Part shown: one piece after another, positions 53,567 to 62,690 of the stretch
Position numbering within the stretch: the first letter of the stretch is position 1
How the letters are laid out: the number at the start of each line of letters is the position of its first letter
DNA from: Paenibacillus pectinilyticus
Lineage (GTDB): Bacteria; Bacillota; Bacilli; Paenibacillales; NBRC-103111
Length of the DNA stretch: 64,000 bases
Direction of reading: 5' to 3'
Assembly: GCF_001700435.1 (NCBI RefSeq)
Contig: NZ_LYPC01000022.1
Location: 124,001 to 188,000 of the forward strand
The notes under the pieces: model-generated
What the model was told of the DNA's origin: nothing
What the model saw: only the letters and a program-made list of their open reading frames with translations
Databases searched by the model: none
Position numbers and translations under genes: made by a program

Positions 53567-53620
53567 AAAAAGTGATCAGAAATCCTATTGTAACAGAAAG
53601 GAGTTCTGATCACTTTTTTT
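53567..53620. terminator. bidirectional intrinsic terminator
   Basis: AAAAAGTGATCAGAA pairs with TTCTGATCACTTTTT (15 bp) around a 21-nt loop. Closes both the cyd operon and the convergent ycgR-ycgQ operon. Confidence 0.9.
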
Positions 53621-53626
53621 AATAAA

Positions 53627-54655
53627 CTATTTCAGCACTTGGAGAGGTTCGAAATTCGGATACACATAAGGTGAGCTAGGTGCTGCGATTTTCTCGATGT
53701 GGGTGGCAGCGATTTTGAAAATATCATTCCCATTATAGTGTCCATTTTGTATGGTTCCGGTCACTTTAACCCACATATCTTTTGGATAGTTTTGAGCTGT
53801 TGGGAAGTCAATTAGCACCCCATAAGGGGAAGCATCTGCGGAGCAGCAGCTTACCGCAAATCGACCAACGACAAATTGGTTCGTTTCCATTTGCTCCTCG
53901 CGATAAACAAAACCGGTCAGTTCAATTTGTTTCCCTATAAAGTTATCTTTGAAAAGATCGATGGTCGACAGGATTTCCATGTAGATTTCTGGATCTACTA
54001 CAATACGATCTTTTTTATAGAGAATGACACCTATCTTTGCAAAATCTTCATTCCACGCGTCAGAAGGTTGGAATAACTTCGCAATCTCAGCATCTTGCTG
54101 AGAGACGGGTAAAGCCTCAGGCGCAGCGGTTGGTTGAGCGAATGGCGTCGTTTTATCACTAGTTGCAGGTTTTGGCTGGCTCGGTAAATTGTAAGGGTTA
54201 TCGCTGGAGATCGCAGTTGGACTCGGTGTGCTGATGAGTTCAGCAGCTGAAGTTACTTTGGGTTTGGCAAAACCGGAGGTGCCAGCCGAAAGATTAATGC
54301 CTTTGGCAGCGACCATGGTACTGTTTAATGCCGTATCCGGCAGTAAAAAACCGATCATCAGCGGCAAGATTAGAAGGCCATAAGCAACCGTATTACGCAT
54401 GCTTGATCGTGTAACGGGCTGCTCACATTCGCAAGCTACAGGTCTTCCCCAATAGGCACGGAGTGCCACATAGCCTTGAAAGACAGCGATAACATATAAA
54501 ATGACCGAAGCAATTTTATCATAAAACATCATGCGGGGTGCGATGTAAAATTGAAGCGCGTCAGATCTTACCAGGTACACAATATAGCTGGAAAAACCAA
54601 GTAAGATAGCGGTGCGAAGGAAATAATGAAAGCTGGTTACTCGCATTTGATTCAA
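53627..54655 (-). CDS. ycgQ: TIGR03943-family protein (YcgQ), partner of the YcgR permease
   Basis: About 342 residues. Two N-terminal TM pairs, a Pro/Ser/Thr-rich linker (about 140-195) and a C-terminal soluble domain (SCCSADASPYGVLIDF; TGTIQNGHYNGNDIFKI). The double Cys suggests metal contact. TTG 54655 is preferred: AGGAGG lies 7 nt before it, and codons upstream to 54676 contain that site. It begins 24 nt after ycgR ends, so one operon. Predicted to work with YcgR in metal handling, and Zur-box-like sites upstream point to zinc. Confidence 0.8.
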   Translation of the reverse strand: MNQMRVTSFHYFLRTAILLGFSSYIVYLVRSDALQFYIAPRMMFYDKIASVILYVIAVFQGYVALRAYWGRPVACECEQPVTRSSMRNTVAYGLLILPLMIGFLLPDTALNSTMVAAKGINLSAGTSGFAKPKVTSAAELISTPSPTAISSDNPYNLPSQPKPATSDKTTPFAQPTAAPEALPVSQQDAEIAKLFQPSDAWNEDFAKIGVILYKKDRIVVDPEIYMEILSTIDLFKDNFIGKQIELTGFVYREEQMETNQFVVGRFAVSCCSADASPYGVLIDFPTAQNYPKDMWVKVTGTIQNGHYNGNDIFKIAATHIEKIAAPSSPYVYPNFEPLQVLK

Positions 54656-54679
54656 ATGTATACCTCCTAAATACAATAT

Positions 54680-55696
54680 TTAAGATAAAAAATGCTCCCA
54701 AAACAATGAACAGACGAGCACGACAGTTGAGATTAAGAGGATTAGTGAGAAAACAAATCTGGATTTAAATACAGAAAGCAGCATGAGCGTACTTTTGAAA
54801 TCAAGCATAGGTCCGAAAACGAGAAAAGTTAGTAGTGAGCCCGGGGTAAATGACGTTTGAAAAGATGATGCGACGAATGCATCTGAGGTCGAACACAAGG
54901 AAAGGATGTACGCAAAACCCATCATGAAGATGTGGGAGGAAATTGGACCTTGACCAATCGCAAGCAAGCTTTCACGATGCATATAAACTTGAATGATGGC
55001 TGTGAGCAGAGAACCAAAGACCAGATATTTACCCATATCAAAAAATTCATTGGAAGCGTGGGCGAAAAATGTGGTTATTTTTCTTGAAAAACCATCCGTA
55101 TGGTGATGATGATGGCTTTCCAACTCGGATTGGCTTGTTTTACTTGAAGAACTGAGTCGTAACGGATTACTTTTGATATAACGATAGAGAATTAACCCAA
55201 TCACAACAGCCACGAGAAAAGCTAGTCCCATACGGGAATAGGCGATTGACGGGTGGTTTCGGAAGGCCATGAATGTAGCCGCGAATACAATCGGATTAAT
55301 AATCGGACCTGTCATAATAAATACGACAGCAATGTAGACAGGCATTCCTTTCAGAATGAGTCTTCGAACGACAGGAATCATACCGCACTCGCACATTGGA
55401 AACAGAATGCCTAATAGACATGCGAACAAGATACCGAGAAAGGGATTTTTGGGAATAAATCGCTGAATGGCGCTCTCCGACACGAAGGTTTGAAGTAAGG
55501 AAGACAATAATACACCAAGTAGGATAAACGGCATTGCTTCAAGGAGGATGCTAATGAAGATCGTTTTAAAGGATTGCAGGTGATCGCTTGTGAACAGACT
55601 TGAGGCAACATCATTCCTCTTGAACACAAGAACGATGAGAATGAAGCAAATCGCGGCCAAAATGTGTGTCGCTGTTTTATTAACTTGATTCGGCAT
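54680..55696 (-). CDS. ycgR: YcgR-type permease (PF03773) with His5 loop
   Basis: A 338-residue polytopic permease of the ArsP/DUF318 family, with about eight to nine TM helices and the signature GILFPMCECGMIPVVRRLILKGMP (Cys-x-Cys-G). A cytosolic loop near residue 190 has five consecutive His (ESHHHHHTDG), likely metal-binding. AAGGAG precedes the ATG, with a Zur-like palindrome just upstream of that. Divergent from znuCBA. Zinc-related transport is inferred from context. Confidence 0.82.
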   Translation of the reverse strand: MPNQVNKTATHILAAICFILIVLVFKRNDVASSLFTSDHLQSFKTIFISILLEAMPFILLGVLLSSLLQTFVSESAIQRFIPKNPFLGILFACLLGILFPMCECGMIPVVRRLILKGMPVYIAVVFIMTGPIINPIVFAATFMAFRNHPSIAYSRMGLAFLVAVVIGLILYRYIKSNPLRLSSSSKTSQSELESHHHHHTDGFSRKITTFFAHASNEFFDMGKYLVFGSLLTAIIQVYMHRESLLAIGQGPISSHIFMMGFAYILSLCSTSDAFVASSFQTSFTPGSLLTFLVFGPMLDFKSTLMLLSVFKSRFVFSLILLISTVVLVCSLFWEHFLS

Positions 55697-55710
55697 TGGA
55701 CACTCCTTAA

Positions 55711-55725
55711 TGATAATAATTACTA
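55711..55725 (-). promoter_or_regulatory. Zur-box-like site before ycgR
   Basis: TGATAATAATTACTA matches 12 of 15 positions of the Bacillus Zur consensus TCGTAAT-N-ATTACGA. It lies directly upstream of the ycgR ribosome site. Confidence 0.5.
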
Positions 55726-55788
55726 CTATGGTTCATGACCATCACGGGAACTTTCCTCAAATGAAGAACTCCTTTTCTTTGATTTTAA

Positions 55789-55803
55789 AAGTAAATATTA
55801 CGA
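55789..55803. promoter_or_regulatory. Zur-box-like site
   Basis: AAGTAAATATTACGA matches the Zur consensus at 12 of 15 positions with an intact right half (ATTACGA). About 95 bp before ycgR. Confidence 0.45.
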
Positions 55804-55962
55804 TTTAGATTATAGTATAGATATCCAATAGCTGCAAGATAGGGTAATCATATTTCCAAAAACCTTTAAATACTTTTTCATAACAATCAGTGAAAGGGGA
55901 GGTAGAGTTTCAAATCAGTTATTGACAGAGGTTTTTAATTAAGCTATATTCTTCAATGTAAA

Positions 55963-55977
55963 TAGTAATTATTACGA
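55963..55977. promoter_or_regulatory. Zur box, strong match
   Basis: TAGTAATTATTACGA differs from TCGTAAT-N-ATTACGA at one position. It lies in the divergent ycgR/znuC intergenic region, 110-125 bp before znuC. Confidence 0.75.
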
Positions 55978-56049
55978 ATAAACGTCGATACTAAAAATTA
56001 TTAGCACTTTTTCCTGACCATCATTCGGGTACCTTCCTATCGGTAATAA

Positions 56050-56064
56050 TCGTAATAATTACAT
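56050..56064 (+). promoter_or_regulatory. Zur box at the znuC promoter
   Basis: TCGTAATAATTACAT matches 13 of 15 consensus positions. It lies 8 bp before the znuC GGAGG, where bound Zur would block transcription. Confidence 0.68.
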
Positions 56065-56086
56065 ATATGATTGGAGGTTGGCAAGT

Positions 56087-56794
56087 ATGATAGTGACTTC
56101 ATTAACTGGCGTCGAATTTGGGTATACCGATTTGCCGTGTATTCAGGATGCGAATGTTGAGATTAAGTTAGGGGAATTCGTTGCCGTAACCGGCCCAAAT
56201 GGTGCAGCGAAATCTACATTGCTCAAACTTATGTTGGGTTTACTTCAACCTTGGAAGGGAAAGGTTCACCTGTCTCCTTTGAATGCAGAGGGTAAGAAGT
56301 TGCAGGTAGGTTATGTATCACAACAAATTTCCGCATTCAATAGCGGTTTCCCGAGTACCATCTTAGAGTTTGTTCGTTCTGGGCGTTATGCAAATGGTTC
56401 TTGGTTGCGAAGGTTTCATAAGGAGGATGATATTCTGACGGAAAATGCGCTGAGACAGGTCGGCATGTGGGATTTACGCAAACGTAAAATCGGAGAACTC
56501 TCAGGTGGACAAAAGCAGCGCATATGTATGGCGAGAGCGCTTGCGCAAGATCCCGATATGCTTGTTCTCGATGAACCGACGACAGGGATGGATCAAGATA
56601 GCCGCTTCGGTTTCTATCAACTCATGTACCATCAGGTGAAAGTCCACGGGCGGACGGTTGTTATGGTTACGCACGGTTTAAGTGAAGTAGCTCCGTACCT
56701 CGATCGGATTATTGAATTGGAGAGGAAGGAGGATGGCGGATGGAAATGCTGCACTACGACTTCATGCAGCGGGCATTTTGTGCCGGTGGGTTAA
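56087..56794 (+). CDS. znuC: zinc ABC transporter ATP-binding protein with unusual Walker A
   Basis: A 235-residue ATPase of the ZnuC/AdcC group. Walker A reads GPNGAAKST (residues 36-44), with Ala41 where most ABC proteins have Gly. Signature LSGGQKQR, Walker B DMLVLDEPTTGMD and the H-loop VTHGLSEV are normal. GGAGG 9 nt before ATG 56087 sets the start, rather than the adjacent TTG 56078. The C-terminus overlaps znuB by 55 nt. Confidence 0.9.
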   Translation: MIVTSLTGVEFGYTDLPCIQDANVEIKLGEFVAVTGPNGAAKSTLLKLMLGLLQPWKGKVHLSPLNAEGKKLQVGYVSQQISAFNSGFPSTILEFVRSGRYANGSWLRRFHKEDDILTENALRQVGMWDLRKRKIGELSGGQKQRICMARALAQDPDMLVLDEPTTGMDQDSRFGFYQLMYHQVKVHGRTVVMVTHGLSEVAPYLDRIIELERKEDGGWKCCTTTSCSGHFVPVG

Positions 56795-57627
56795 TTGCAA
56801 TTATGGCCTCTATTCTGGGTGTCTATCTAATGCTTCGCAGACAGGCACTCATGGCAGATATGCTGTCGCATGTTTCCTTGGCCGGTGTTGCAGGCGGCGC
56901 TTATCTACATCTCAATCCAACGATAGCCGGCTTTGTTGTGGCAACCTTGGGCGCTGTTGCTGTTGAATATGCCAGAAGATCTTATAAATCATACAGTGAA
57001 ATTTCTGTTGCGATCATCATGGTTGGAGGCTTATCCTCGGCAGTCATCATCATGAGTCTTAATCCAAGTATGAATAAAGGGTTTTCAGCGTATCTATTCG
57101 GTTCTGTTGTTGCCGTGAATGAAACGGAACTGCTGCTTATGTTGGTCGTTACTCTGCTTGGAGGCGCATTTTTCATTCTGTTACGACGACCTCTTTATCA
57201 AATAACATTCGATGAAGATACAGCCAAGACAACTGGACTCCCAGTGAAATGGATTTCTCTTGGTTTTAGTGTCTTAACCGGCATGATTGTTGCTGCCGCT
57301 ATGCCAATTGTTGGTGTACTGCTAGTTTCAGCCCTGATTGTGCTTCCTGCAGCACTCGCAATACGCATAGCACCTAGCTTCACCTCGTCACTCTTTATAG
57401 CTATGGGAATTGGTTTGCTAGGCGTGTTCTCTGGACTGACAGCATCCTATAAATTCAGTACGCCGCCAGGAGGAACAATTGCGATACTGTTGCTTTTCGT
57501 ACTCATGGCAGGTTTAAGTGTCAAACACTTGGTTGTAAAGCTCAAACAAATAAGCAATAAAAAGGAGCATCACGTTGAAGAAAGTACATTCGGAAGCATC
57601 AAGCATATAGGGAATGAATCAATTTAA
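56740..57627 (+). CDS. znuB: zinc ABC transporter permease
   Basis: A 295-residue ABC-3 family membrane permease with about eight to nine TM helices. Segments MADMLSHVSLAGVAGG and FDEDTAKTTGLPVKW (coupling-helix region) are typical of ZnuB/AdcB/MntB. AAGGAGG lies before the ATG inside the znuC end. It has a short charged C-terminal tail with HH. Confidence 0.9.
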   Translation: MEMLHYDFMQRAFCAGGLIAIMASILGVYLMLRRQALMADMLSHVSLAGVAGGAYLHLNPTIAGFVVATLGAVAVEYARRSYKSYSEISVAIIMVGGLSSAVIIMSLNPSMNKGFSAYLFGSVVAVNETELLLMLVVTLLGGAFFILLRRPLYQITFDEDTAKTTGLPVKWISLGFSVLTGMIVAAAMPIVGVLLVSALIVLPAALAIRIAPSFTSSLFIAMGIGLLGVFSGLTASYKFSTPPGGTIAILLLFVLMAGLSVKHLVVKLKQISNKKEHHVEESTFGSIKHIGNESI

Positions 57628-57666
57628 GTTACTTAACATGATTAATTAATTGGAGGCATCAATACG

Positions 57667-58626
57667 ATGAAAAAAACAGGGGTTATTCAGTCACTTGCAC
57701 TCACCGCATTATCTTCAGTTCTATTAGCAGGATGTGCTTCTCAAACAGCTTCCAGTGATGGAAAGCTAAATGTGGTCACAACCTTTTATCCAATGTACGA
57801 ATTTACAAAACAGGTAGCAGGTGATCATGCCAATGTCATAGCGCTAATCCCGCCTGGTGCTGAGCCCCATGATTGGGAACCAAGTGCAAAAGATATGAAA
57901 AAAATTAAAGAAGCCAATGTGTTTGTTTATAACGGAATCGTTGAAGGTTGGGCTGAAACAGCACTGAAAAGTGCTGCGAATACCAAACGCATCGTAGTAG
58001 AAGCAAGTAAAGACATTCATTTAATGGAGGGACTGCCAGAAGAGGAGGACGATCATAAAGTTGATGAATCAAAGGATCATAAAGAGGCAGATGGCTCTAA
58101 AATCATGGATCCTCATGTTTGGCTCGATCCTGTTCTTGCTCAAAAGGAAGTTGAATCCATTGTGAATGGGTTAACGCAAACAGATCCTGTACATCAAGAG
58201 GATTATCGTAAAAATGCAGATGTTTTTATCGGGAAACTCAAAGCGTTGGATGACTCTTACCGAACAGCTCTTAAAAATGTCAAACGGAAAGCATTCGTCA
58301 CGCAGCATGCAGCCTTTGGTTATTTGGCCAAAGAGTATGGACTTACACAAGTCCCGATCGCAGGACTCTCTCCGGAAGAAGAACCAGCACCGGATAAGAT
58401 GGCGGACATTATCCAATTTGCAAAGACGAATCAGGTGAAAACGATCTTTTTTGAGACCTTAGTAGATCCCAAAGTAGCCAAAACGATTGCTAATGAAATC
58501 AACGCTAAAACGGATGTTCTTAATCCCATCGAGGGCCTAACGGATGAAGATAAGAAGAATAACTTGGATTACATTGGTGTTATGAGCAATAATCTTGATG
58601 CACTCAAGAAAGCTCTAAACGACTGA
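57667..58626 (+). CDS. znuA: zinc-binding lipoprotein (cluster A-I solute-binding protein)
   Basis: A 319-residue lipoprotein: lipobox LLAGC (Cys23), then the cluster 9 zinc/manganese-binding fold. Metal ligands are visible: His in PPGAEPHDWEPS, His in MDPHVWLDP and His in FVTQHAAFGYLAKEYG, with the fourth Glu/Asp in FFETLVDPK. The mobile loop between the first two is acidic with scattered His (EEEDDHKVDESKDHKEADG), typical of zinc rather than manganese binders. GGAGG precedes the ATG. Confidence 0.9.
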   Translation: MKKTGVIQSLALTALSSVLLAGCASQTASSDGKLNVVTTFYPMYEFTKQVAGDHANVIALIPPGAEPHDWEPSAKDMKKIKEANVFVYNGIVEGWAETALKSAANTKRIVVEASKDIHLMEGLPEEEDDHKVDESKDHKEADGSKIMDPHVWLDPVLAQKEVESIVNGLTQTDPVHQEDYRKNADVFIGKLKALDDSYRTALKNVKRKAFVTQHAAFGYLAKEYGLTQVPIAGLSPEEEPAPDKMADIIQFAKTNQVKTIFFETLVDPKVAKTIANEINAKTDVLNPIEGLTDEDKKNNLDYIGVMSNNLDALKKALND

Positions 58627-58664
58627 TATATTCGTAAAATTTACATATAAAAAGGAGAACCACG

Positions 58665-59873
58665 ATGTCACATTTTAGAATACCTGTCACTGTATTAAGC
58701 GGCTACTTAGGAGCCGGCAAAACAACCTTATTGAATCATATTCTTCATAATCGAGATGGCTTGAGAGTAGCGGTCATTGTCAATGATTTAAGCGAGGTTA
58801 ACATCGATGCTGGCCTCATCCGAGAAGGCAATGGATTATCCCGAACGAGTGAAAGTCTGGTGGAGATGTCCAATGGCTGCATCTGCTGTACTCTTCGAGA
58901 GGATTTACTGGTTGAGGTCGAACGATTAGCCAAAGAGGAGAAATTTGATTACATTCTTATTGAATCAACTGGTGTAGGCGAACCGCTGCCTGTCGCGCAA
59001 ACATTTAGCTATTTAGATGAGGAAAAAGGCATAGATTTGACGCAATTCTGCCGTCTGGACACCTTGGTGACAATCGTGGATGCCTTTCGATTCTGGTCTG
59101 ATTATTCATCAGGAGAAACCTTACTTGAACGCAGTCAAGCCGTAGGAGAGGATGATACGCGGGAAGTGGTTGATCTGCTTATTGATCAGATTGAATTCTG
59201 TGATGTCCTTATTTTGAACAAATGCGATATGTTGGAAGAAGATGATCTTCAGGAACTCGAGCGTGTACTCCGAACCTTACAGCCAAGAGCCAAATTTATC
59301 CGTTCCGTGCAGGGAAAAGTTGCTCCAGCAGAAATACTGAATACACATCTATTTAATTTTGATGAGGCTAGTACATCCGCAGGCTGGATGCGAGAAATGG
59401 AAAAGGAAGCCCATATCCCCGAAACAGAAGAGTACGGCATTTCCTCTTTTGTCTATGAACGAGTAAGGCCCTTCGAGCCCTCACGATTAATGAACTGGAT
59501 GGAAGATTGGCCTGCTGAGATTGTACGGGCGAAAGGCATTATGTGGTTGGCGACTCGCAATCATTTAGCTCAAAATTTAAGTCAGGCAGGTCCTTCCGTT
59601 AGCTTCGGTCCAGCAGGCTATTGGGTAGCTGCGCTACCGGATGACGAAAGAGCGGCTATTCTTGCAGAAGATGCCGATCAGCTGATGAGCTGGGATGACA
59701 CCTACGGAGATCGGATTAATAAAGTGGTGTTCATTGGGATCGAAATGAATCGAGCTGAGATTGAGGGTACATTAGATACGTGTTTATTAACCGATGCAGA
59801 AATGGAAGGGGATTGGACGCAGTTTGAAGATCACTTGCCGAATGCTCTGATAGAAATGGAAGCAGAGATGTAA
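58665..59873 (+). CDS. yciC: COG0523 GTPase metallochaperone (YciC/ZagA-like)
   Basis: A 402-residue P-loop GTPase. GxxGxGKT appears as [13 protein letters not shown] (residues about 11-23), the metal-binding CxCC as [11 protein letters not shown] (about 70-78), and the NKCD specificity motif as LNKCDML. The C-terminal CobW_C domain follows. In Bacillus the homologue is Zur-controlled and delivers zinc under starvation, and its place after znuCBA fits. AAAGGAG before the ATG. Confidence 0.88.
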   Translation: MSHFRIPVTVLSGYLGAGKTTLLNHILHNRDGLRVAVIVNDLSEVNIDAGLIREGNGLSRTSESLVEMSNGCICCTLREDLLVEVERLAKEEKFDYILIESTGVGEPLPVAQTFSYLDEEKGIDLTQFCRLDTLVTIVDAFRFWSDYSSGETLLERSQAVGEDDTREVVDLLIDQIEFCDVLILNKCDMLEEDDLQELERVLRTLQPRAKFIRSVQGKVAPAEILNTHLFNFDEASTSAGWMREMEKEAHIPETEEYGISSFVYERVRPFEPSRLMNWMEDWPAEIVRAKGIMWLATRNHLAQNLSQAGPSVSFGPAGYWVAALPDDERAAILAEDADQLMSWDDTYGDRINKVVFIGIEMNRAEIEGTLDTCLLTDAEMEGDWTQFEDHLPNALIEMEAEM

Positions 59874-59944
59874 GCAGCTATTTTATTGGGATAAAATACA
59901 AGTCAACTTCTCATACTAAGTACGAGAAAATGGAGGTGACATGT

Positions 59945-60115
59945 ATGCCCAAAAATGATGCCGATCCCAAAAATGACCGCGAAGATAACCGAGCGGATAG
60001 CAAAAACAATCAACAGAATCATGCTAATTTTCTTGAAGAAGCAGAGACCTTAACCAGTGAGAAGGCTGCTGATTATGTGCCAAGTTTAAATGGTATTCCT
60101 AAAAATCAAGTTTGA
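59945..60115 (+). CDS. small hydrophilic acidic/Asn-rich protein
   Basis: 56 residues (MPKNDADPKNDREDNRADSK ...), very rich in Asn, Asp, Lys and Gln and probably disordered. GGAGGTGA lies 5 nt before ATG 59945; the in-frame ATG at 59930 lies upstream of that site. It is followed by a terminator. No family recognised. Confidence 0.55.
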   Translation: MPKNDADPKNDREDNRADSKNNQQNHANFLEEAETLTSEKAADYVPSLNGIPKNQV

Positions 60116-60121
60116 TTAAAG

Positions 60122-60162
60122 AAACTGCTCGCTCATCATTGATTGATGGGAGAGCAGTTTTT
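60122..60162. terminator. bidirectional intrinsic terminator
   Basis: AAACTGCTC pairs with GAGCAGTTT, with an inner CATCA/TGATG stem. Serves the small gene and the convergent SLH protein gene. Confidence 0.85.
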
Positions 60163-60169
60163 GGTTACT

Positions 60170-62497
60170 CTATGGTTGCCCTATGGTTTGATCAAGCTTC
60201 CCTTGTAAGTGAGCTAGACGCATAAGGACAATCGCTGCTTGCGCTTTGCTGACTTTAGCTAACGGCTCGAATGCGCCATTCGTTCCTTCCATAATCCCAA
60301 GATCAACAACCATAGCGACGTCAGATTTGTTCGTAATCAAATTGCTGTCAGTGAAAGGCAATCCAGGTAAGGTAGGAGCCAAGAGGCTCGTTAGTTTATT
60401 GTATTTAAGAATATGGATCAGTGAGGTTGCCAAAGCCTCCCGTGTTAATTCTTGATCTGCGTTTAAAAGACCATTTGCATCCGCATCGAGCCATTTTTGT
60501 TGTATGAATGTACGGATGGCATCAAAATATGGACTACTTTCAGTAATATCGGCAAATAATGGCTTATCCATTCTGTTTCCATTATAGAAATTTTTATATT
60601 GGGGCGTCAGGGCTGTAGCCATCATTGTCAGCCAATCTCCATACTTAATCGTTTGGTCTGGGTTCAGCTTACCCGCATCATCCGGAGTAAGGACATGATA
60701 TTGAATCATTGTTTCCAAGTCTTGTTGTGCCCAGTGGCCAGAAATATCGGTTGGCTTCATGGAAGCCTGTGAGGATGAATTCTGATTTAACCATATAGAT
60801 CTCCATGTGCCGTCAGTCGCGTCCAGTGCTGTGTAGTTCAAGGTTGTGCCTTTCAATACTTGATTGTAGTCCAATTTAGCAATCGGTTGTTCATATGTAT
60901 TACTGTTCGTGAATCCACCAAAAGTATTTATTTGTAACTCAAGTTTCGTAGAATCCCAAATTTGAGCAAGTGCCTGCTCCTTTGTTAAGTTTGCTTTCAA
61001 AGCAGTCATAACTTTATCATCTAAAACTGTCTTATTGGAGTAATAGTTACTCACATTTCCTTGTAAATCTAAGGTTAAGTTAACCGTATCGCCGCTTACG
61101 GCTAACCCTTGATAAAATCTTTGAAAAATAAATGAATAATACTGTGATTGGGCAGATGATCCCGTTGTTACATCAAGGCTATTGTGATAATCGATCTGTT
61201 TTAAATCTTCACTAGCATTTGGATAAATCAGATTTAACACTTCTGCAGCTCGCTGCTGTGCTGCATTCTTCGAGATAGCGGGTTCATTCGATGATGGTTT
61301 AGCAGTAGATGGGTAAGGACTATAGACGTCTGACGTGTAATTGAGAATAATACCGGTTTTGGCGTCTACAGTAGCTCTGTATGATCCAGGCCCCATTCGA
61401 AGTTCTCCATCTCCCCAATATAGTGTCCAGACTTTTTGATGATCGCCGTTCCAATCTTCACTCTGGGAATTTTGTAGAAGCTTTTTTTCTTTTAGTAAAG
61501 GGAAGGCTTGTTCCGCGATTCGTGCCGCTTGTTCAGCGGTTAATTCCCCATTTGTCGTGATAGGGCTAAATCCATTAACTGTTTTAGGCACAGGCACATA
61601 ACGTGTACCTTGCTCATTGATTGGTGAGCCGAGAGTTTCAAATTGACCCGTTTGTCCATCTATGGGTTGAAGACTAGGTACATATCCTAACCACCAGGAT
61701 TTTATTTTGTTTCCGCCCTTACGAATGGGGATGTATTGAAGTTCTGCTGATTGATGTTCCTTTGCAAACGTCTTTGCTTGCTCCAACGTAATTTTGGGTA
61801 CCGTAGACGGATAACTGCTTAATTGAAGCACTTTATTAAACTGCAAGACATTTCCTTCTCCGTCTAGCGTTACTTGTACCCCGCCATCATTCAATTTCAC
61901 ACCATTCATCATAATATTATAATTGAAAAAATACTGAACAGGCCCAAACAACGAAATTTGACCTTGAATTTGGAAACTATCATCGTTTAGCTTCAAACTA
62001 TCAGGTACAATTGATGGGGCAGCCTGAAGGATAAAGTCTTTCGCGAGCTGCTGCGCTTCTTCTTTCGTTATTTTAGGAGGGAAATGGATGGTGTTGCGCG
62101 GATCGTTAAGTGAAGGCATATACATTTGTAAGAGGTCGCCATTCATCGCATCCACTCTGCTGCTGAAACCAGAACTTCCATTTTCTGTTTTGAATTGCCA
62201 CTGAATGGTCCAGACTTTCTCATTACGTGCAGGGAACGTGTTGGGATCTCCGAAATCAACAGATTCAACAGAAGCCTCTTTTAAAGCAGGAAACAGTTTT
62301 CTTATCCGTTCAACAGCCTGATCTTTCGAAATTTTTGCATCAGCAGGATTTAAAACTGTGGTATCGGAAACCGCTTTGATTGTAGTCGTATTGCTCGTAT
62401 CAGCGGCTAATGCACTTGAAGCAATAATACTTACTCCTGTCATTGTTATAAGCATGGATTTGCCTAGCAGGTTCAGTGTTTGTTTCCTATTTTTCAA
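60170..62497 (-). CDS. surface protein with YcdB/YcdC repeats and S-layer homology domains
   Basis: A protein of about 775 residues. Signal peptide about 1-32 (cleavage after SALA), then two copies of the YcdB/YcdC (PepSY-like) module, each beginning with SKDQAVERIRKLFP or TAEQAARIAEQAFP and containing KVWTIQW / KVWTLYWGDGELR, and a third related segment. The C-terminal 180 residues hold SLH motifs (DISGHWAQQDLETMIQYHVL; MVVDLGIMEGTNGAFEPLAKVSKAQ, shortened here), which bind pyruvylated cell-wall polymer. TTG 62497 is preferred because AAGGAG lies 8 nt before it; GTG 62506 directly abuts that site. Function of the modules is unknown. Confidence 0.82.
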   Translation of the reverse strand: MKNRKQTLNLLGKSMLITMTGVSIIASSALAADTSNTTTIKAVSDTTVLNPADAKISKDQAVERIRKLFPALKEASVESVDFGDPNTFPARNEKVWTIQWQFKTENGSSGFSSRVDAMNGDLLQMYMPSLNDPRNTIHFPPKITKEEAQQLAKDFILQAAPSIVPDSLKLNDDSFQIQGQISLFGPVQYFFNYNIMMNGVKLNDGGVQVTLDGEGNVLQFNKVLQLSSYPSTVPKITLEQAKTFAKEHQSAELQYIPIRKGGNKIKSWWLGYVPSLQPIDGQTGQFETLGSPINEQGTRYVPVPKTVNGFSPITTNGELTAEQAARIAEQAFPLLKEKKLLQNSQSEDWNGDHQKVWTLYWGDGELRMGPGSYRATVDAKTGIILNYTSDVYSPYPSTAKPSSNEPAISKNAAQQRAAEVLNLIYPNASEDLKQIDYHNSLDVTTGSSAQSQYYSFIFQRFYQGLAVSGDTVNLTLDLQGNVSNYYSNKTVLDDKVMTALKANLTKEQALAQIWDSTKLELQINTFGGFTNSNTYEQPIAKLDYNQVLKGTTLNYTALDATDGTWRSIWLNQNSSSQASMKPTDISGHWAQQDLETMIQYHVLTPDDAGKLNPDQTIKYGDWLTMMATALTPQYKNFYNGNRMDKPLFADITESSPYFDAIRTFIQQKWLDADANGLLNADQELTREALATSLIHILKYNKLTSLLAPTLPGLPFTDSNLITNKSDVAMVVDLGIMEGTNGAFEPLAKVSKAQAAIVLMRLAHLQGKLDQTIGQP

Positions 62498-62690
62498 CCC
62501 ATTCACTCCTTAAATCTGTATTTTGGAAAATGTTACCACTAACTTTTACGTCTAAAATTAAGAAAAGTTTCTATTTATAGGAAATTTCTCAGTGTTGATT
62601 TCAGTTTGGAATATTGATATAAAGAGGGAAAGGATTCCTAGCATAACTTGTTTTGCAATAAAATACGTCTAGTTTGAAAGGAGGTAGAAC

